From Paenibacillus mucilaginosus 3016 (lineage in GTDB: Bacteria > Bacillota > Bacilli > Paenibacillales > NBRC-103111): 64,000 nt of DNA. The translations under genes were made by a program, and so were the position numbers. Below are positions 43,035 to 51,419 of this stretch, piece after piece; the first letter of the stretch is position 1, and the number at the start of each line of letters is the position of its first letter. Where the stretch lies: positions 7,272,001-7,336,000 of the forward strand of contig NC_016935.1 of NCBI RefSeq assembly GCF_000250655.1, given 5' to 3'. The notes under the pieces were generated by a model that saw nothing but the letters and a program-made list of their open reading frames with translations, searched no databases and was not told the origin of the DNA.

Positions 43035-44034
43035 AGAACTGCTCCACATTGTCGCCCGTCACCACCGTGATGCCCGTATCCACGTTCCTCGGCAGCGAGG
43101 AGGCGGCGGCTTTCGTCCCTCCGCCCGGCCCGGCCAAGCCGTGATGCTGGTGGAAGAGGAACTGGAGCGACCAGTATCCCATGTTCCACGTCCCCTGCGC
43201 GAGGGTGGCGGAGATGGCGCCTTTTTTCACCATATCCAGTGTATCCTTGTCCGTGTCGAAGCCGATGATCTTCACCTTCCCGGCCGCCTCCGCCTCCTGC
43301 ACCGCTTCGCCGACGCCCACGCCCCCGTTCGCTTCCGTAGCAAAAATGCCGTCCACCTCCGGAAACTCCTTCAGGATGTCGGCCGCCGCCAGCTTCGAAT
43401 AGATCCGGTCCCCCCGCCCGTCCTTCACGGACTGCAGCCGGATCTGCGGGTACTCCTTGTGTAGGGTGTCGATGAACCCCTGTTTGCGTTCCTCGTGATT
43501 GAGCTGTCCCGGCAGCGTCACTACCGCTGTCTCTCCTTGGCCGCCAAGCAACTCCGCCATCTTGCGGGCCGCCGTGACGCCGGCATTGTAATTGTCCGTC
43601 GACAGGAACGACAGCGCCCGGCTCTCCGGCGCGCCGGAGTCAAAGAGGACGACGGGGATGCCCGCGTCCACCGCCTTGTTGATGGCGGCCGTCAGCCTCA
43701 CCGGGTCGATCGCCGACAGCGCGATGCCCTCCGGCTTCTTCGCAATCACCTGCTCTAGCACGGTGATCTGCTCATGCACGTCGTACTGCGTCGCCCCGCG
43801 GTATTCAACGGACACGTTCAGCGCCTGCGCTGCGTCCTCGAAGCCCTTCAGCGAGGACTTCCAGTACTCCATGCCGGACTGGAACGTGACCATCACGTAC
43901 TTTTCGCCAATCTCCCCGCGCAGCCCGTCATGCGCGCCCCCCGCCCGGGACGATACCTCCCGCGTATGGTACTGAACGACATACAGAATGAAGGTGCCGA
44001 TCAGGATAGCGTAGATCCACAGCAGCTTTTTCAT
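43024..44034 (-). CDS. Membrane-anchored sugar-binding protein (RbsB-like), sensor partner
   Basis: This 336-residue protein has an uncleaved N-terminal helix (KLLWIYAILIGTFILYVV) followed by a type 1 periplasmic-binding domain. Features are MEYWKSSLKGFEDAAQAL, VDAGIPVVLFDSGAPES, GIFATEANGGVGVGEAV and IIGFDTDKDTLD. The lack of a lipobox and its position first in an operon with a kinase and a regulator indicate a sensing rather than transport role. ATG 44034 has AAAGGGG 14 bases before it, which is long; ATG 44088 further up is an alternative without a clear site. Confidence 0.88.
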   Translation of the reverse strand: MKKLLWIYAILIGTFILYVVQYHTREVSSRAGGAHDGLRGEIGEKYVMVTFQSGMEYWKSSLKGFEDAAQALNVSVEYRGATQYDVHEQITVLEQVIAKKPEGIALSAIDPVRLTAAINKAVDAGIPVVLFDSGAPESRALSFLSTDNYNAGVTAARKMAELLGGQGETAVVTLPGQLNHEERKQGFIDTLHKEYPQIRLQSVKDGRGDRIYSKLAAADILKEFPEVDGIFATEANGGVGVGEAVQEAEAAGKVKIIGFDTDKDTLDMVKKGAISATLAQGTWNMGYWSLQFLFHQHHGLAGPGGGTKAAASSLPRNVDTGITVVTGDNVEQFYAK

Positions 44035-44470
44035 AGGATTGATTGTAACCCCTTTCATAGTAGTGCGGACGAATTTGCCCAGCGACACAAGTGCTGGCCC
44101 TCATTGTAGCGCCTTCCGCGCTGCGGGGCAATGAGGAACCTGTGGAAAGCGGAGACGGATCGCAAGTCCGAGACCGGTGGGAACAGCACATTGGGGCGCT
44201 GGACACTCAATAACCGCTGGAGCTCAGCGAGTGCCGAGCGCTGCGACGGCCGGAGGCTAGCGACCACCGGAGCGCTGTGAATCCTAATGCGCTGTGGGCA
44301 GAGCAGCGCGAGCGAAGCGCTAGAGTTCCCCGAGGCGAGGCGGTGCCACGCACGTCGCACCCTGTTGGCAATTCAGGGTCCAGCGACAAACATTGGTACG
44401 GCGTCGCGCTGCGGTGTCCCCTATCCCCGTTCCTTTTCGGCATTTCCGTAACCAAGAAGCCCCCCTCTTC
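44035..44470. other. GC-rich intergenic stretch upstream of the sensor operon
   Basis: Many short AGCGCT/CGCTG-type words give local inverted repeats, but no promoter, RNA or gene is convincing. The next elements (44471 onward) are family 1 repeats. Confidence 0.4.
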
Positions 44471-44663
44471 CAAATAGAGGAACTACGATGCGCTATTCCC
44501 CCTTTTCCTACGCCATTTTCAAAAATAGCGGAACTCAGATACGCTATGCGGCCCTTTTACCCGCCCACCCCCTGTTTTCCGGCCAAATAGCGAACCTCAG
44601 TTCCTCTATTTCGTATAAGAGCCTCTAAATGGGGCCAATAAGGTATCTCAGTACCTTTATTTT
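44471..44663. repeat. Dispersed palindromic repeat family 1, cluster C (four units)
   Basis: Units lie at 44471-44498 (AATAGAGGAACTACGATGCG), 44521-44549 (AATAGCGGAACTCAGATACG), 44584-44612 and 44637-44663. The last two are in the opposite sense. The same core (GAACTCAG) and pairing ends (AATAGCG with CGCTATT) as other clusters are present, without the GGGAAAT spacer. Confidence 0.8.
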
Positions 44664-45180
44664 TGACGGGCCATTTCCTCCCTGCCTCATTTTCCTATCA
44701 ACCCGCCGCTCCCTCCCTCCCCAGCTCCACTTCGCTCCCATGTGCCCTAACGCTGTTCTCTACCCAACTCCCATGTACCCCGCCGGCCTGCTTCTCCCCA
44801 GCTCCACCTCACTCCCACGTGCCTCGACGCCCCTCCCTCCCCAGCTCCACTTCGCTCCCATGTGCCCCAATGCCCTTCCCTCCCCCAGCTGCACTTCTCC
44901 TCCACGAGTACCTTTTCTCCCGCCGCCTCACCCTCCCTGAGCTCCCTTCACCTCGACTCCCTTACGTTCCTTCCGACAAGATCCTTTCCTCCCTACACCT
45001 TTCCGTCCTACAAGTCCCCCTTGCCCCAACGTCCTCCTACTTCCCCCGGGTGCCATTCCTGCCGCCGCCTTCTCCTTCCCCCAAAGTTTTTCGCCCTCGC
45101 CCCTACTCCCCCAGTCCTCGCCCCCGCTCCCTCGCCCTCGCACACCTGACGTCCACCTTCTCCCAACGCCAACGACAACG
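44664..45180. repeat. Pyrimidine-rich, strand-asymmetric tract with degenerate tandem repeats
   Basis: The plus strand is strongly C/T-rich for about 500 bases. CCCAGCTCCACTTCGCTCCC and close variants recur near 44720, 44797, 44840 and 44885. Open frames across it are low in complexity (Pro/Ser/Leu) and unlike any protein, so I treat it as non-coding. Confidence 0.65.
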
Positions 45181-45182
45181 CC

Positions 45183-45220
45183 AAAAAAAACCGCCGGCCC
45201 CAAAAGGCCGACGGTTCTCG
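45183..45220 (-). terminator. Terminator after kduI
   Basis: On the minus strand AACCGTCGGCC-TTTT-GGGGCCGGCGGTT is followed by eight T. Confidence 0.9.
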
Positions 45221-45234
45221 GATCAAACACTATA

Positions 45235-46074
45235 TTACTTCAGGTCCTGCATAGCCACGTGGTCCATGTCGGAGAACTCTTGGTTCTCGCCGGCCATAGC
45301 CCAGATGAACGTGTAGTTGCTCGTGCCCACGCCGCTGTGGATCGACCAGCTTGGGGAGATGACGGCCTGCTCGTTGCGCAGAACCACGTGACGGGTTTCG
45401 GAAGGCTCGCCCATCAGGTGGAAGACTACGCCGTCTTCCGGCATATCGAAGTACAGGTATACTTCGGAGCGGCGGTTGTGCGTGTGGCAGGGCATCGTGT
45501 TCCACATGTTGCCCGGCTTGAGCAGCGTCATGCCCATCACGAGCTGACAGCTTTGTACGCCGTTCAGGTGGATGTATTTGTAGATCGTGCGCTCGTTGGA
45601 GTTCGTGATCGAACCGAGGTGCGCAGGCTCCGCTTCGGAGATGGCGACCTTCTGGGTCGGATAGTTCTTGTGAGCCGGCGTGGAGCTCAGGTAGAAGCGG
45701 GCAGGGTTCGCCGCATCCGCGCTCTCGAAGAGCACTTCCTTGTTGCCGAGGCCGACATACAGGCAGTCTTTGCTCTCGAGCACGTACTCGGTGCCGTCAA
45801 CCGTAACCTTACCCGGCGCGCCGATGTTGATGATCCCGATCTCGCGGCGCTCGAGGAAGAATTCAGCGCCCATGTCGTGCTTGTCGGCTTCGAGCTTGAT
45901 CGGCTCTCTAGTCGGAATAACGCCGCCCGTGATGAAACGGTCCACGTGGCTGTACACCAGGTTCAGCTGGCCTTCCACGAACAGGTTCTCGATGACATAT
46001 TCACTGCGCAGGCGTGCGGTATCGTATGTTTTGGCTTCTGTCGGGTTCGTCGCATAACGGATTTCCATAGACAT
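45235..46074 (-). CDS. kduI: 5-dehydro-4-deoxy-D-glucuronate isomerase
   Basis: This 279-residue cupin-fold isomerase of pectin/uronate catabolism converts 5-keto-4-deoxyuronate to 2,5-diketo-3-deoxygluconate. Metal-ligand motifs are MPCHTHNRRSEVYLYFD and the downstream SWSIHSGVGTSNYTFIWAM. The sequence is complete from MSMEIRYATNPTEAK. GGGAGG precedes ATG 46074. No kduD or pectin lyase is adjacent; the next gene upstream is a DeoR regulator sharing an operator-like motif with it. Confidence 0.96.
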   Translation of the reverse strand: MSMEIRYATNPTEAKTYDTARLRSEYVIENLFVEGQLNLVYSHVDRFITGGVIPTREPIKLEADKHDMGAEFFLERREIGIINIGAPGKVTVDGTEYVLESKDCLYVGLGNKEVLFESADAANPARFYLSSTPAHKNYPTQKVAISEAEPAHLGSITNSNERTIYKYIHLNGVQSCQLVMGMTLLKPGNMWNTMPCHTHNRRSEVYLYFDMPEDGVVFHLMGEPSETRHVVLRNEQAVISPSWSIHSGVGTSNYTFIWAMAGENQEFSDMDHVAMQDLK

Positions 46075-46112
46075 GAATGATTCCTCCCGGATATGTAATG
46101 CTTCACGGACTT

Positions 46113-46169
46113 ATTATAATACGAATGTTCATTTAAGTTCAATTAAAATATATGTGAACCCATTTGAAC
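46113..46169 (-). promoter_or_regulatory. kduI promoter and DeoR-type operator
   Basis: On the minus strand TTGAAC (46142-46137) and TATAAT (46118-46113) are 18 bases apart. Just upstream, GTTCAAATGGGTTCAC (46169-46154) resembles GTTCGTTTGGGTTCAT found before the DeoR gene (47182-47167). Confidence 0.65.
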
Positions 46170-46356
46170 TATTGAAAACAGGACGAAGCGGCGGACAGCG
46201 TCCCCTGCCGGCAAGACGGCAGGTATCGCCTCCTTCTCCCCATCTGAATCCTCATTACTTGCGCGCAGACGCCGCTGTAGAAATCCTCTCCCCGCCCGGG
46301 GCCGTTCTTCCCAAGCTTCTGGCAAACCGAAGGGGCTCCCACACCGTACACGCCCA

Positions 46357-47112
46357 CTACCCCCGCTGAATTCTCACGCCGGCGGCCTCATATTTCGCCG
46401 CCGTTTCTTCCGGCAGCCCCGCATCGGTGATGATCGTGCCGATCTCGCCGAGCTTCGCGAACGTCATCAGCGCCGTCTTGTCGAACTTGCTGTGGTCGGC
46501 GACGCAGAACGCTTCCTTCGCCGACTCGATCATCGCCCGCTTCTGTTCCACATGAGAATGGGTAAATACCGTGAAGCCGTACTCCGTATGGATTCCGGTC
46601 GCCGACAGGAACGCCTTTTGCACGTTGAGCCGGCGCAGGAACGATCCCGCCTCCTCGCTGACGAGCATGTTCCGGCTGCGGAAGCCGCCGGGGACGACCA
46701 GGCGGATCTGGTCCTTTTTGATCAGCTCCGCAATAATGTAGAGATCGTTTGTGATGACCGTCAGCGGCGCGTTCTCGAGCAGCCGGGCCATCTCGAGGGT
46801 TGTGCTCCCGCTGTCGAGGGCAATAATATCATGACGCTCGACGAAACGCAGCGCCGCCAAGGCCGCCCCATGCTTCTCGTCCGGATGCCGGCCGGTCAGG
46901 GGCTGGCTGCCGAGCAGGCCGGAATAGCTCTCGTTGGCAAGCACGGCTCCTCCGTGGGTGCGGTGCAGGAGGCCTTTCTCCTCCAGCTTCTCGAGATCCT
47001 GCCGGATCGTCTTGCCGGTGACCTCCAGCCGCGCCGCCAGATCGGCCACGGACACTTCGCCGTGCGCCATGAGCAGCTCCATGATTTTTTCGTAACGTTT
47101 GATGGCTGTCAC
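46357..47112 (-). CDS. DeoR/GlpR family transcriptional regulator
   Basis: The product is 251 residues. The N-terminal DeoR helix-turn-helix is VSVADLAARLEVTGKTIRQDLEKLEEKGLLHRTHGGA; the C-terminal sugar-phosphate sensor domain contains ALDSGSTTLEMAR and VADHSKFDKTAL. GTG 47112 fits family length; the open frame extends 45 codons further without family similarity. The effector is probably a uronate-pathway sugar phosphate or keto acid, inferred from kduI next door and the shared operator motif. Confidence 0.9.
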   Translation of the reverse strand: MTAIKRYEKIMELLMAHGEVSVADLAARLEVTGKTIRQDLEKLEEKGLLHRTHGGAVLANESYSGLLGSQPLTGRHPDEKHGAALAALRFVERHDIIALDSGSTTLEMARLLENAPLTVITNDLYIIAELIKKDQIRLVVPGGFRSRNMLVSEEAGSFLRRLNVQKAFLSATGIHTEYGFTVFTHSHVEQKRAMIESAKEAFCVADHSKFDKTALMTFAKLGEIGTIITDAGLPEETAAKYEAAGVRIQRG

Positions 47113-47166
47113 TACTCCAGCGCACTCCTCTCCGTTGTGGGTCCAGGCAGATCCGAACGGGTCAAA

Positions 47167-47182
47167 ATGAACCCAAACGAAC
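47167..47182 (-). promoter_or_regulatory. DeoR-type operator before the DeoR gene
   Basis: GTTCGTTTGGGTTCAT on the minus strand shares TGGGTTCA and the leading GTTC with the element before kduI. It lies 55 bases upstream of the GTG start, consistent with autoregulation. Confidence 0.6.
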
Positions 47183-47254
47183 CATACCGCACCCCAGTGC
47201 CTACTATGGTAACACAGCTCGTGGCCCAAATCCACGAAAAATGCCAAACGGGCC

Positions 47255-47283
47255 GTGACGCTATTACACTAAAGTGCTATAAT
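47255..47283 (+). promoter_or_regulatory. Promoter of the aminotransferase gene
   Basis: TATAAT at 47278-47283 is preceded by TGC (extended -10), with GTGACG at 47255-47260 and a 17-base spacer. Confidence 0.6.
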
Positions 47284-47350
47284 ATGGGCTAGTTAAAATC
47301 CAGTGCAATTCCAGCACAAATCCAGATGACCTATGGAAGGATGGACCGTC

Positions 47351-48658
47351 ATGAACCCTCTTGCCCACAAGCTGAATGAGACGATTTCCAAGGAGGCTCC
47401 GCATGTGTACGACATGCTCTCCGATCTCGGGAAGCAGATTTATTTTCCAAAGGAGGGCATCCTGAGCCAATCCGCCGAAGCCAAGGCGAAGGCCAAGAAA
47501 TTCAACGCAACGATCGGCACGGCGCTCGAGAATGGCAAGCCGATGCACCTGAAGGTCATCCAGGATACATTGTCCGCGTACAACCCGAAGGACATTTATG
47601 AATATGCCCCGCCGGCGGGCAAGCCGGAGCTCCGCACCGCATGGCGCGCGAAGATGATCGAAGAGAACCCGTCGCTGAAGGGCAAAAGCCTCGGGAATCC
47701 CATCGCCACCAACGCGCTGACCCATGGCCTCAGCATCGTGGCCGACCTGTTCACAGGCCCTGGCGACGCTGTCGTCATCCCGGACAAAAACTGGGAAAAC
47801 TACGAGCTGACCTTCGGCATCCGCCGCGGTGCCGAGATCGTCAATTATCCGCTCTATAACAGCGAGCGCCGCTTCAACGCCGAAGGGCTGAAGGAAGCGC
47901 TCCTTGCGCAGAAATCCAAGGGCAAGGCGATCGTTGTCCTGAACTTCCCGAACAACCCGACAGGCTACACGCCGGATGCGGAAGAAGGACGTTCCATCGT
48001 GGCGGCCATCAAGGAAGCGGCGGAAGCCGGCATCAACGTGGTGGCCGTGACGGACGACGCGTACTTCGGCCTCTTCTTCGAGAACTCCCTGCAGGAGTCG
48101 CTCGCAGGCGCCCTCGCAGACCTGCATGAGCGCGTGCTGTCGATCAAGGTGGACGGCGCGACGAAGGAAGAGTACGTATGGGGCTTCCGCGTGGGCTTCA
48201 TCACGTATGTCGGCCAGCCGGAAGCGACGCTTGCCGCGCTGGAGCAGAAGACGATGGGCATCATCCGCGCCACGATCTCGAGCGGCCCGCACCCTTCGCA
48301 GACGTTCGTGCTGCACGCGCTGCAGTCCCCGGATTTCCCGCAGCAGAAGCAGGAGAAGTTCGACATCATGAAGGGCCGCGCGAACAAGGTCAAGGCCCTG
48401 CTCGACTCCGGCAAGTACGACAGCGTGTGGGAGTACTATCCGTTCAACTCCGGTTACTTCATGTGCCTGCAGCTTAAGACGGTCGATGCCGAGACGCTCC
48501 GCGTCCACCTGCTCGACAAGTACGGCATCGGCACGATCGCGCTCGGCGAGACCGACCTGCGCGTCGCCTTCTCATGCATCGAGGAAGAGAACCTCGAAGA
48601 GCTCTTCGAGACGATCTACCAGGGCGTACAGGATCTCGGCAAAGTGTCGGTGAAGTAA
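47351..48658 (+). CDS. Class I/II PLP-dependent aminotransferase
   Basis: This 435-residue fold-type I enzyme has the family blocks NFPNNPTGYTPD (substrate/PLP site) and VTDDAYFGLFF (PLP pyridine Asp and Tyr). The Schiff-base Lys is probably that in VDGATKEEYVWGFRVGF, with the phosphate-binding Arg after it, and LRVAFSC is the C-terminal carboxylate Arg. The substrate amino acid is unknown. ATG 47351 is chosen with GGAAGG ten bases before it. It is divergent from the DeoR gene. Confidence 0.9.
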   Translation: MNPLAHKLNETISKEAPHVYDMLSDLGKQIYFPKEGILSQSAEAKAKAKKFNATIGTALENGKPMHLKVIQDTLSAYNPKDIYEYAPPAGKPELRTAWRAKMIEENPSLKGKSLGNPIATNALTHGLSIVADLFTGPGDAVVIPDKNWENYELTFGIRRGAEIVNYPLYNSERRFNAEGLKEALLAQKSKGKAIVVLNFPNNPTGYTPDAEEGRSIVAAIKEAAEAGINVVAVTDDAYFGLFFENSLQESLAGALADLHERVLSIKVDGATKEEYVWGFRVGFITYVGQPEATLAALEQKTMGIIRATISSGPHPSQTFVLHALQSPDFPQQKQEKFDIMKGRANKVKALLDSGKYDSVWEYYPFNSGYFMCLQLKTVDAETLRVHLLDKYGIGTIALGETDLRVAFSCIEEENLEELFETIYQGVQDLGKVSVK

Positions 48659-48689
48659 GAAACCGAATAGATTGGGGCTGCCGCCCCTT

Positions 48690-48724
48690 GGATCACGGAC
48701 CGTAAGGTTCGTGATCTTTTTTTA
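48690..48724 (+). terminator. Terminator after the aminotransferase gene
   Basis: GATCACGGAC-CGTAAG-GTTCGTGATC is followed by seven T. Confidence 0.88.
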
Positions 48725-48762
48725 TTCCACCGGACCTGCGGTTCGGATCCTACCTGAAGCTG

Positions 48763-49026
48763 ATGTGCCTGAACGGGCTGGCTCTCGGAATCGTCTTCGG
48801 CGTGCTGATGCTGCTCCTGTCCTTGGCCGGCTACGATGCGACCACCCGGATCGGCAGTACCCAGGTACAAGGCTTCAGCGCGGGGCTGATCTCTCTCGTC
48901 GTTTTTCCCCTCTCTTCCGTTGTCTCGGCCTTCTTCTTCTCGCTGCTCTCGTACCTGCCCTTCAAGCTTCTCATGAACGGGTTCAAAGGCATTGAAATCG
49001 AAGGCCAGGTTGAGCGGGCCGCCTAA
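48763..49026 (+). CDS. Hypothetical two-helix membrane protein, possibly 5'-truncated
   Basis: The 87 residues contain two hydrophobic segments (LALGIVFGVLMLLLSLAGY and LISLVVFPLSSVVSAFFFSL). The frame is open upstream only to a TGA at 48712, inside the preceding terminator, and there is no ribosome binding site before ATG 48763. The protein-like upstream reading (DLRFGSYLKL) suggests the true 5' end has been lost, or that a non-ATG start is used. I recognise no family. Confidence 0.4.
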   Translation: MCLNGLALGIVFGVLMLLLSLAGYDATTRIGSTQVQGFSAGLISLVVFPLSSVVSAFFFSLLSYLPFKLLMNGFKGIEIEGQVERAA

Positions 49027-49117
49027 GCGGTCCAAGCCGGCATAAGCTTGCCGCGGTAAGCAGCGCGGATGGACAAGCCTTTCATGCGCCGCAGCCCCAA
49101 AGCAGCCGGCCTGCGCA

Positions 49118-49168
49118 AGTAAACAAAGAGGAGTAAGGGACCTTCCTCCCTCACTCCTCTTCGTTTGT
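49118..49168 (-). terminator. Terminator after the SDR gene
   Basis: On the minus strand AAACGAAGAGGAGTGAGGGA pairs with TCCCTTACTCCTCTTTGTTT, a stem of about 20 pairs with mismatches. Confidence 0.65.
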
Positions 49169-49214
49169 CCGCCTGGCCCCACGCTTCTCCCAGGATCCGG
49201 CATCTCCGCCGCCC

Positions 49215-49961
49215 TTATGCCGGGCTCGCCGTTGGCCGCACGATGATCTCGCTTACGGTGACATCGTCGGGCTGCCCGATGGCGTGCAGGATCGAGCGGG
49301 CCACCGCCGAAGCAGGGATGGCGACGCGGCGGTACTCCTTCATCGATTCCCGCGCTTTGTCATCCGAGATGGTGTCGGCCAGCTCGCTCTCCGTCACGCC
49401 CGGGGAGATCAGCGTGACCCGGATCCCGGAGCCGCCCATCTCCTGGCGCAGACCCTCCGAGATCGCACGGACGGCGAACTTCGTCGCACAGTAGACGGCG
49501 GCTGTAGGCACTACCGTATGCGCACCGATGGAGGCGATGTTCACAAACTGGCCTCCGCCCTGCTCCTGCATGAGCGGAAGCCCCGCAGCAATGCCATGGA
49601 GCACGCCGCGGATGTTCACATCAACCATGCGGTCCCATTCCTCCACCTTCAAGGCGGCCAGCGGCGACAGCGGCATCACACCGGCATTATTGACAACGAC
49701 ATCGACGCGCCCGAAGGTTACTTTGGCGAAGCTCATGAAGTTTTCCATAGGCTCACGCCTCGTAACATCCAGTTCCCGGTATACGGCAGTGCCTCCTTCC
49801 GAACGGATCTCCGATACCAAAGCCTCCAGCCGGTCCGTACGTCTTGCCCCCAGCACGATCTTCGCTCCATGCTCGGCCAGCAGCCGCGCGGCCGCCTCTC
49901 CGATCCCGCTGCTTGCTCCCGTAATGACAACCACTTTTCCTTCGATCGCATAGTTCACCAT
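49215..49961 (-). CDS. Short-chain dehydrogenase/reductase
   Basis: This 248-residue classical SDR has the NAD(P) loop TGASSGIG (14-21), NNAG (91-94), catalytic Tyr157 and Lys161 in YCATK, and ARRTDRL, which suggests NADP preference. The substrate is unknown. ATG 49961 follows AAAGGAGCAGGAG. It is divergent from an XRE/MmyB-type regulator, a common pairing in which the regulator controls the oxidoreductase. Confidence 0.92.
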   Translation of the reverse strand: MVNYAIEGKVVVITGASSGIGEAAARLLAEHGAKIVLGARRTDRLEALVSEIRSEGGTAVYRELDVTRREPMENFMSFAKVTFGRVDVVVNNAGVMPLSPLAALKVEEWDRMVDVNIRGVLHGIAAGLPLMQEQGGGQFVNIASIGAHTVVPTAAVYCATKFAVRAISEGLRQEMGGSGIRVTLISPGVTESELADTISDDKARESMKEYRRVAIPASAVARSILHAIGQPDDVTVSEIIVRPTASPA

Positions 49962-50136
49962 TTTCTCCTGCTCCTTTACCTTGGGTTTGAAGGGGCGCTG
50001 TACCCGCTCTCTCTTGAGAATCATCCGGGAACCCGTCGCCCTTGACATCCTTAGTGTATAATGGAACCGATAAGGCAAGGAGTGGTCCGTTTATCCTGGA
50101 AGTGGCACTCCCCCCTAAGGAACGGAGGCGAATCTT

Positions 50137-50988
50137 GTGAACCGTTTGGAACAAAAAAAGTTTGACCGACGCACCGAGCTCGCCGAATTTCTGCGCAGCC
50201 GCCGTGAACGGTTATCCCCTGAGCAGGCCGGTCTGCCGCCAGGCGGCAGACGGCGGACGCCCGGTTTGCGGCGGACGGAAGTCGCACTGCTCGCCGGCGT
50301 CAGCGTCGAGTGGTATACCTGGCTCGAACAGGGGCGGGAGATCAGCGTATCGGCTGCGCTGCTGGAGAGCCTATGCCGGACTCTGCAGCTGGATGCCGCT
50401 GAACGAAGGCACTTGTTCCTGCTCGCGCACCGGCAGCCTCCTCCGGCCGATCCACCTGCCCGCAGGTCCATCCCCTCGGCTCTGCAGCCGTTCCTGGACG
50501 GACTCGGCCTCACACCCGGCTGTGTGCTGGATGCCCGCATGACCGTCGTCGCCTGGAACAAGGCTTTCTGCGCCGTCTTCGGCGACTATGACGCATGGGA
50601 TGAGCAGGAGCGTAATCTCATCTGGATGACGTTCACCTCTCCCTATTTGCGTCAGCTGAAGGGAGAGGAATGGGAAGCTCAAGCCCTTCGCCTGCTGGCC
50701 CAGTTTCGCGCAGGCTACGGGCGGTTCGTCGAGGACCCCTGGTGGGCGGAGACGCTGCAGGAGCTCAGCCAAATCTCCCCGGAGTTCCGCGAGATGTGGT
50801 CACGGCATGAGGTGATCGAGACGCCTGAGGGGCGCAAGCACATCCGCCACCCGTCCGCCGGCCTGCTGACCTTCGAGCCTCTGGCCCTGCAGGTGATCGA
50901 CTCGCCCGACCTTCAGCTGCTGGTGAACACGCCGGTTCCGGGAAGCGGAACGGCAGAGAAGATCGAGCGGCTGCTCGCCGACTCCTAA
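50137..50988 (+). CDS. XRE family regulator with MmyB-like ligand-binding domain
   Basis: This 283-residue regulator has an N-terminal helix-turn-helix (RTEVALLAGVSVEWYTWLEQGR) and a C-terminal MmyB-type PAS-like domain (ALQPFLDGLGLTPGCVLDARMTVVAWNKAFCAVFGDY). In relatives this domain binds fatty-acid-like ligands. GTG 50137 has GGAGG 8 bases before it. The probable target is the divergent SDR gene. Confidence 0.92.
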   Translation: MNRLEQKKFDRRTELAEFLRSRRERLSPEQAGLPPGGRRRTPGLRRTEVALLAGVSVEWYTWLEQGREISVSAALLESLCRTLQLDAAERRHLFLLAHRQPPPADPPARRSIPSALQPFLDGLGLTPGCVLDARMTVVAWNKAFCAVFGDYDAWDEQERNLIWMTFTSPYLRQLKGEEWEAQALRLLAQFRAGYGRFVEDPWWAETLQELSQISPEFREMWSRHEVIETPEGRKHIRHPSAGLLTFEPLALQVIDSPDLQLLVNTPVPGSGTAEKIERLLADS

Positions 50989-51239
50989 CAGGCGACGATC
51001 ACAGAATAAACGGCCTCCGCGAAGCCGTACAAAACACAGCAAGCCCGCGACCAGGGCTCCGCCAGCTTTCCCGCTTCGGTATACCTCTGCGCCAGCCGCA
51101 GCATCTCGACCTTACCGGCATTGCCGGACAGCTCGAGCCGGATGACCTGGTCTTCGTGGGTTTTATAGGACACCACGAGCAGCTTCTCCTCTGATTCCTT
51201 CCCCTGGCGGAACACACCGAGCGTATTGTCTGTTTCCAT
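50985..51239 (-). CDS. Hypothetical 84-residue protein
   Basis: The peptide starts METDNTLGVFRQGKE, is mixed alpha/beta in character, and ends with a hydrophobic Cys-containing tail (ACCVLYGFAEAVYSVIVAC). AAAAGGTG lies directly before ATG 51239. It overlaps the XRE gene tail to tail by four bases. I recognise no family. Confidence 0.45.
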   Translation of the reverse strand: METDNTLGVFRQGKESEEKLLVVSYKTHEDQVIRLELSGNAGKVEMLRLAQRYTEAGKLAEPWSRACCVLYGFAEAVYSVIVAC

Positions 51240-51419
51240 CACCTTTTCCCAACTGCGCCAGCAAAAAAACACACAACCTCCCCGGACCTGTGGTTTCCAC
51301 GCTGCACACTGTGCTGCTCCGCCTAAAGTCCAGTTCATTCTTGGACCTTAGGATGTTCTGTAACACTTCTTCAGACTGCATAATGAGGAAGTGAACATGA
51401 ACCAAAGGAGATGAGTATA

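Noticed and set aside
44697..45180. Pro/Ser-rich open frames in the pyrimidine tract
   Set aside because: Composition follows directly from the C/T bias, several frames are open at once, and no ribosome binding site is present.
46203..46221. Terminator after the DeoR gene (CCTGCCG-GCAAGA-CGGCAGG)
   Set aside because: The stem is good but no T run follows on either strand, and it is more than 130 bases past the stop.
50042..50062. TTGACA and TATAAT before the XRE regulator
   Set aside because: The spacer is only nine bases, too short for a sigma-A promoter.
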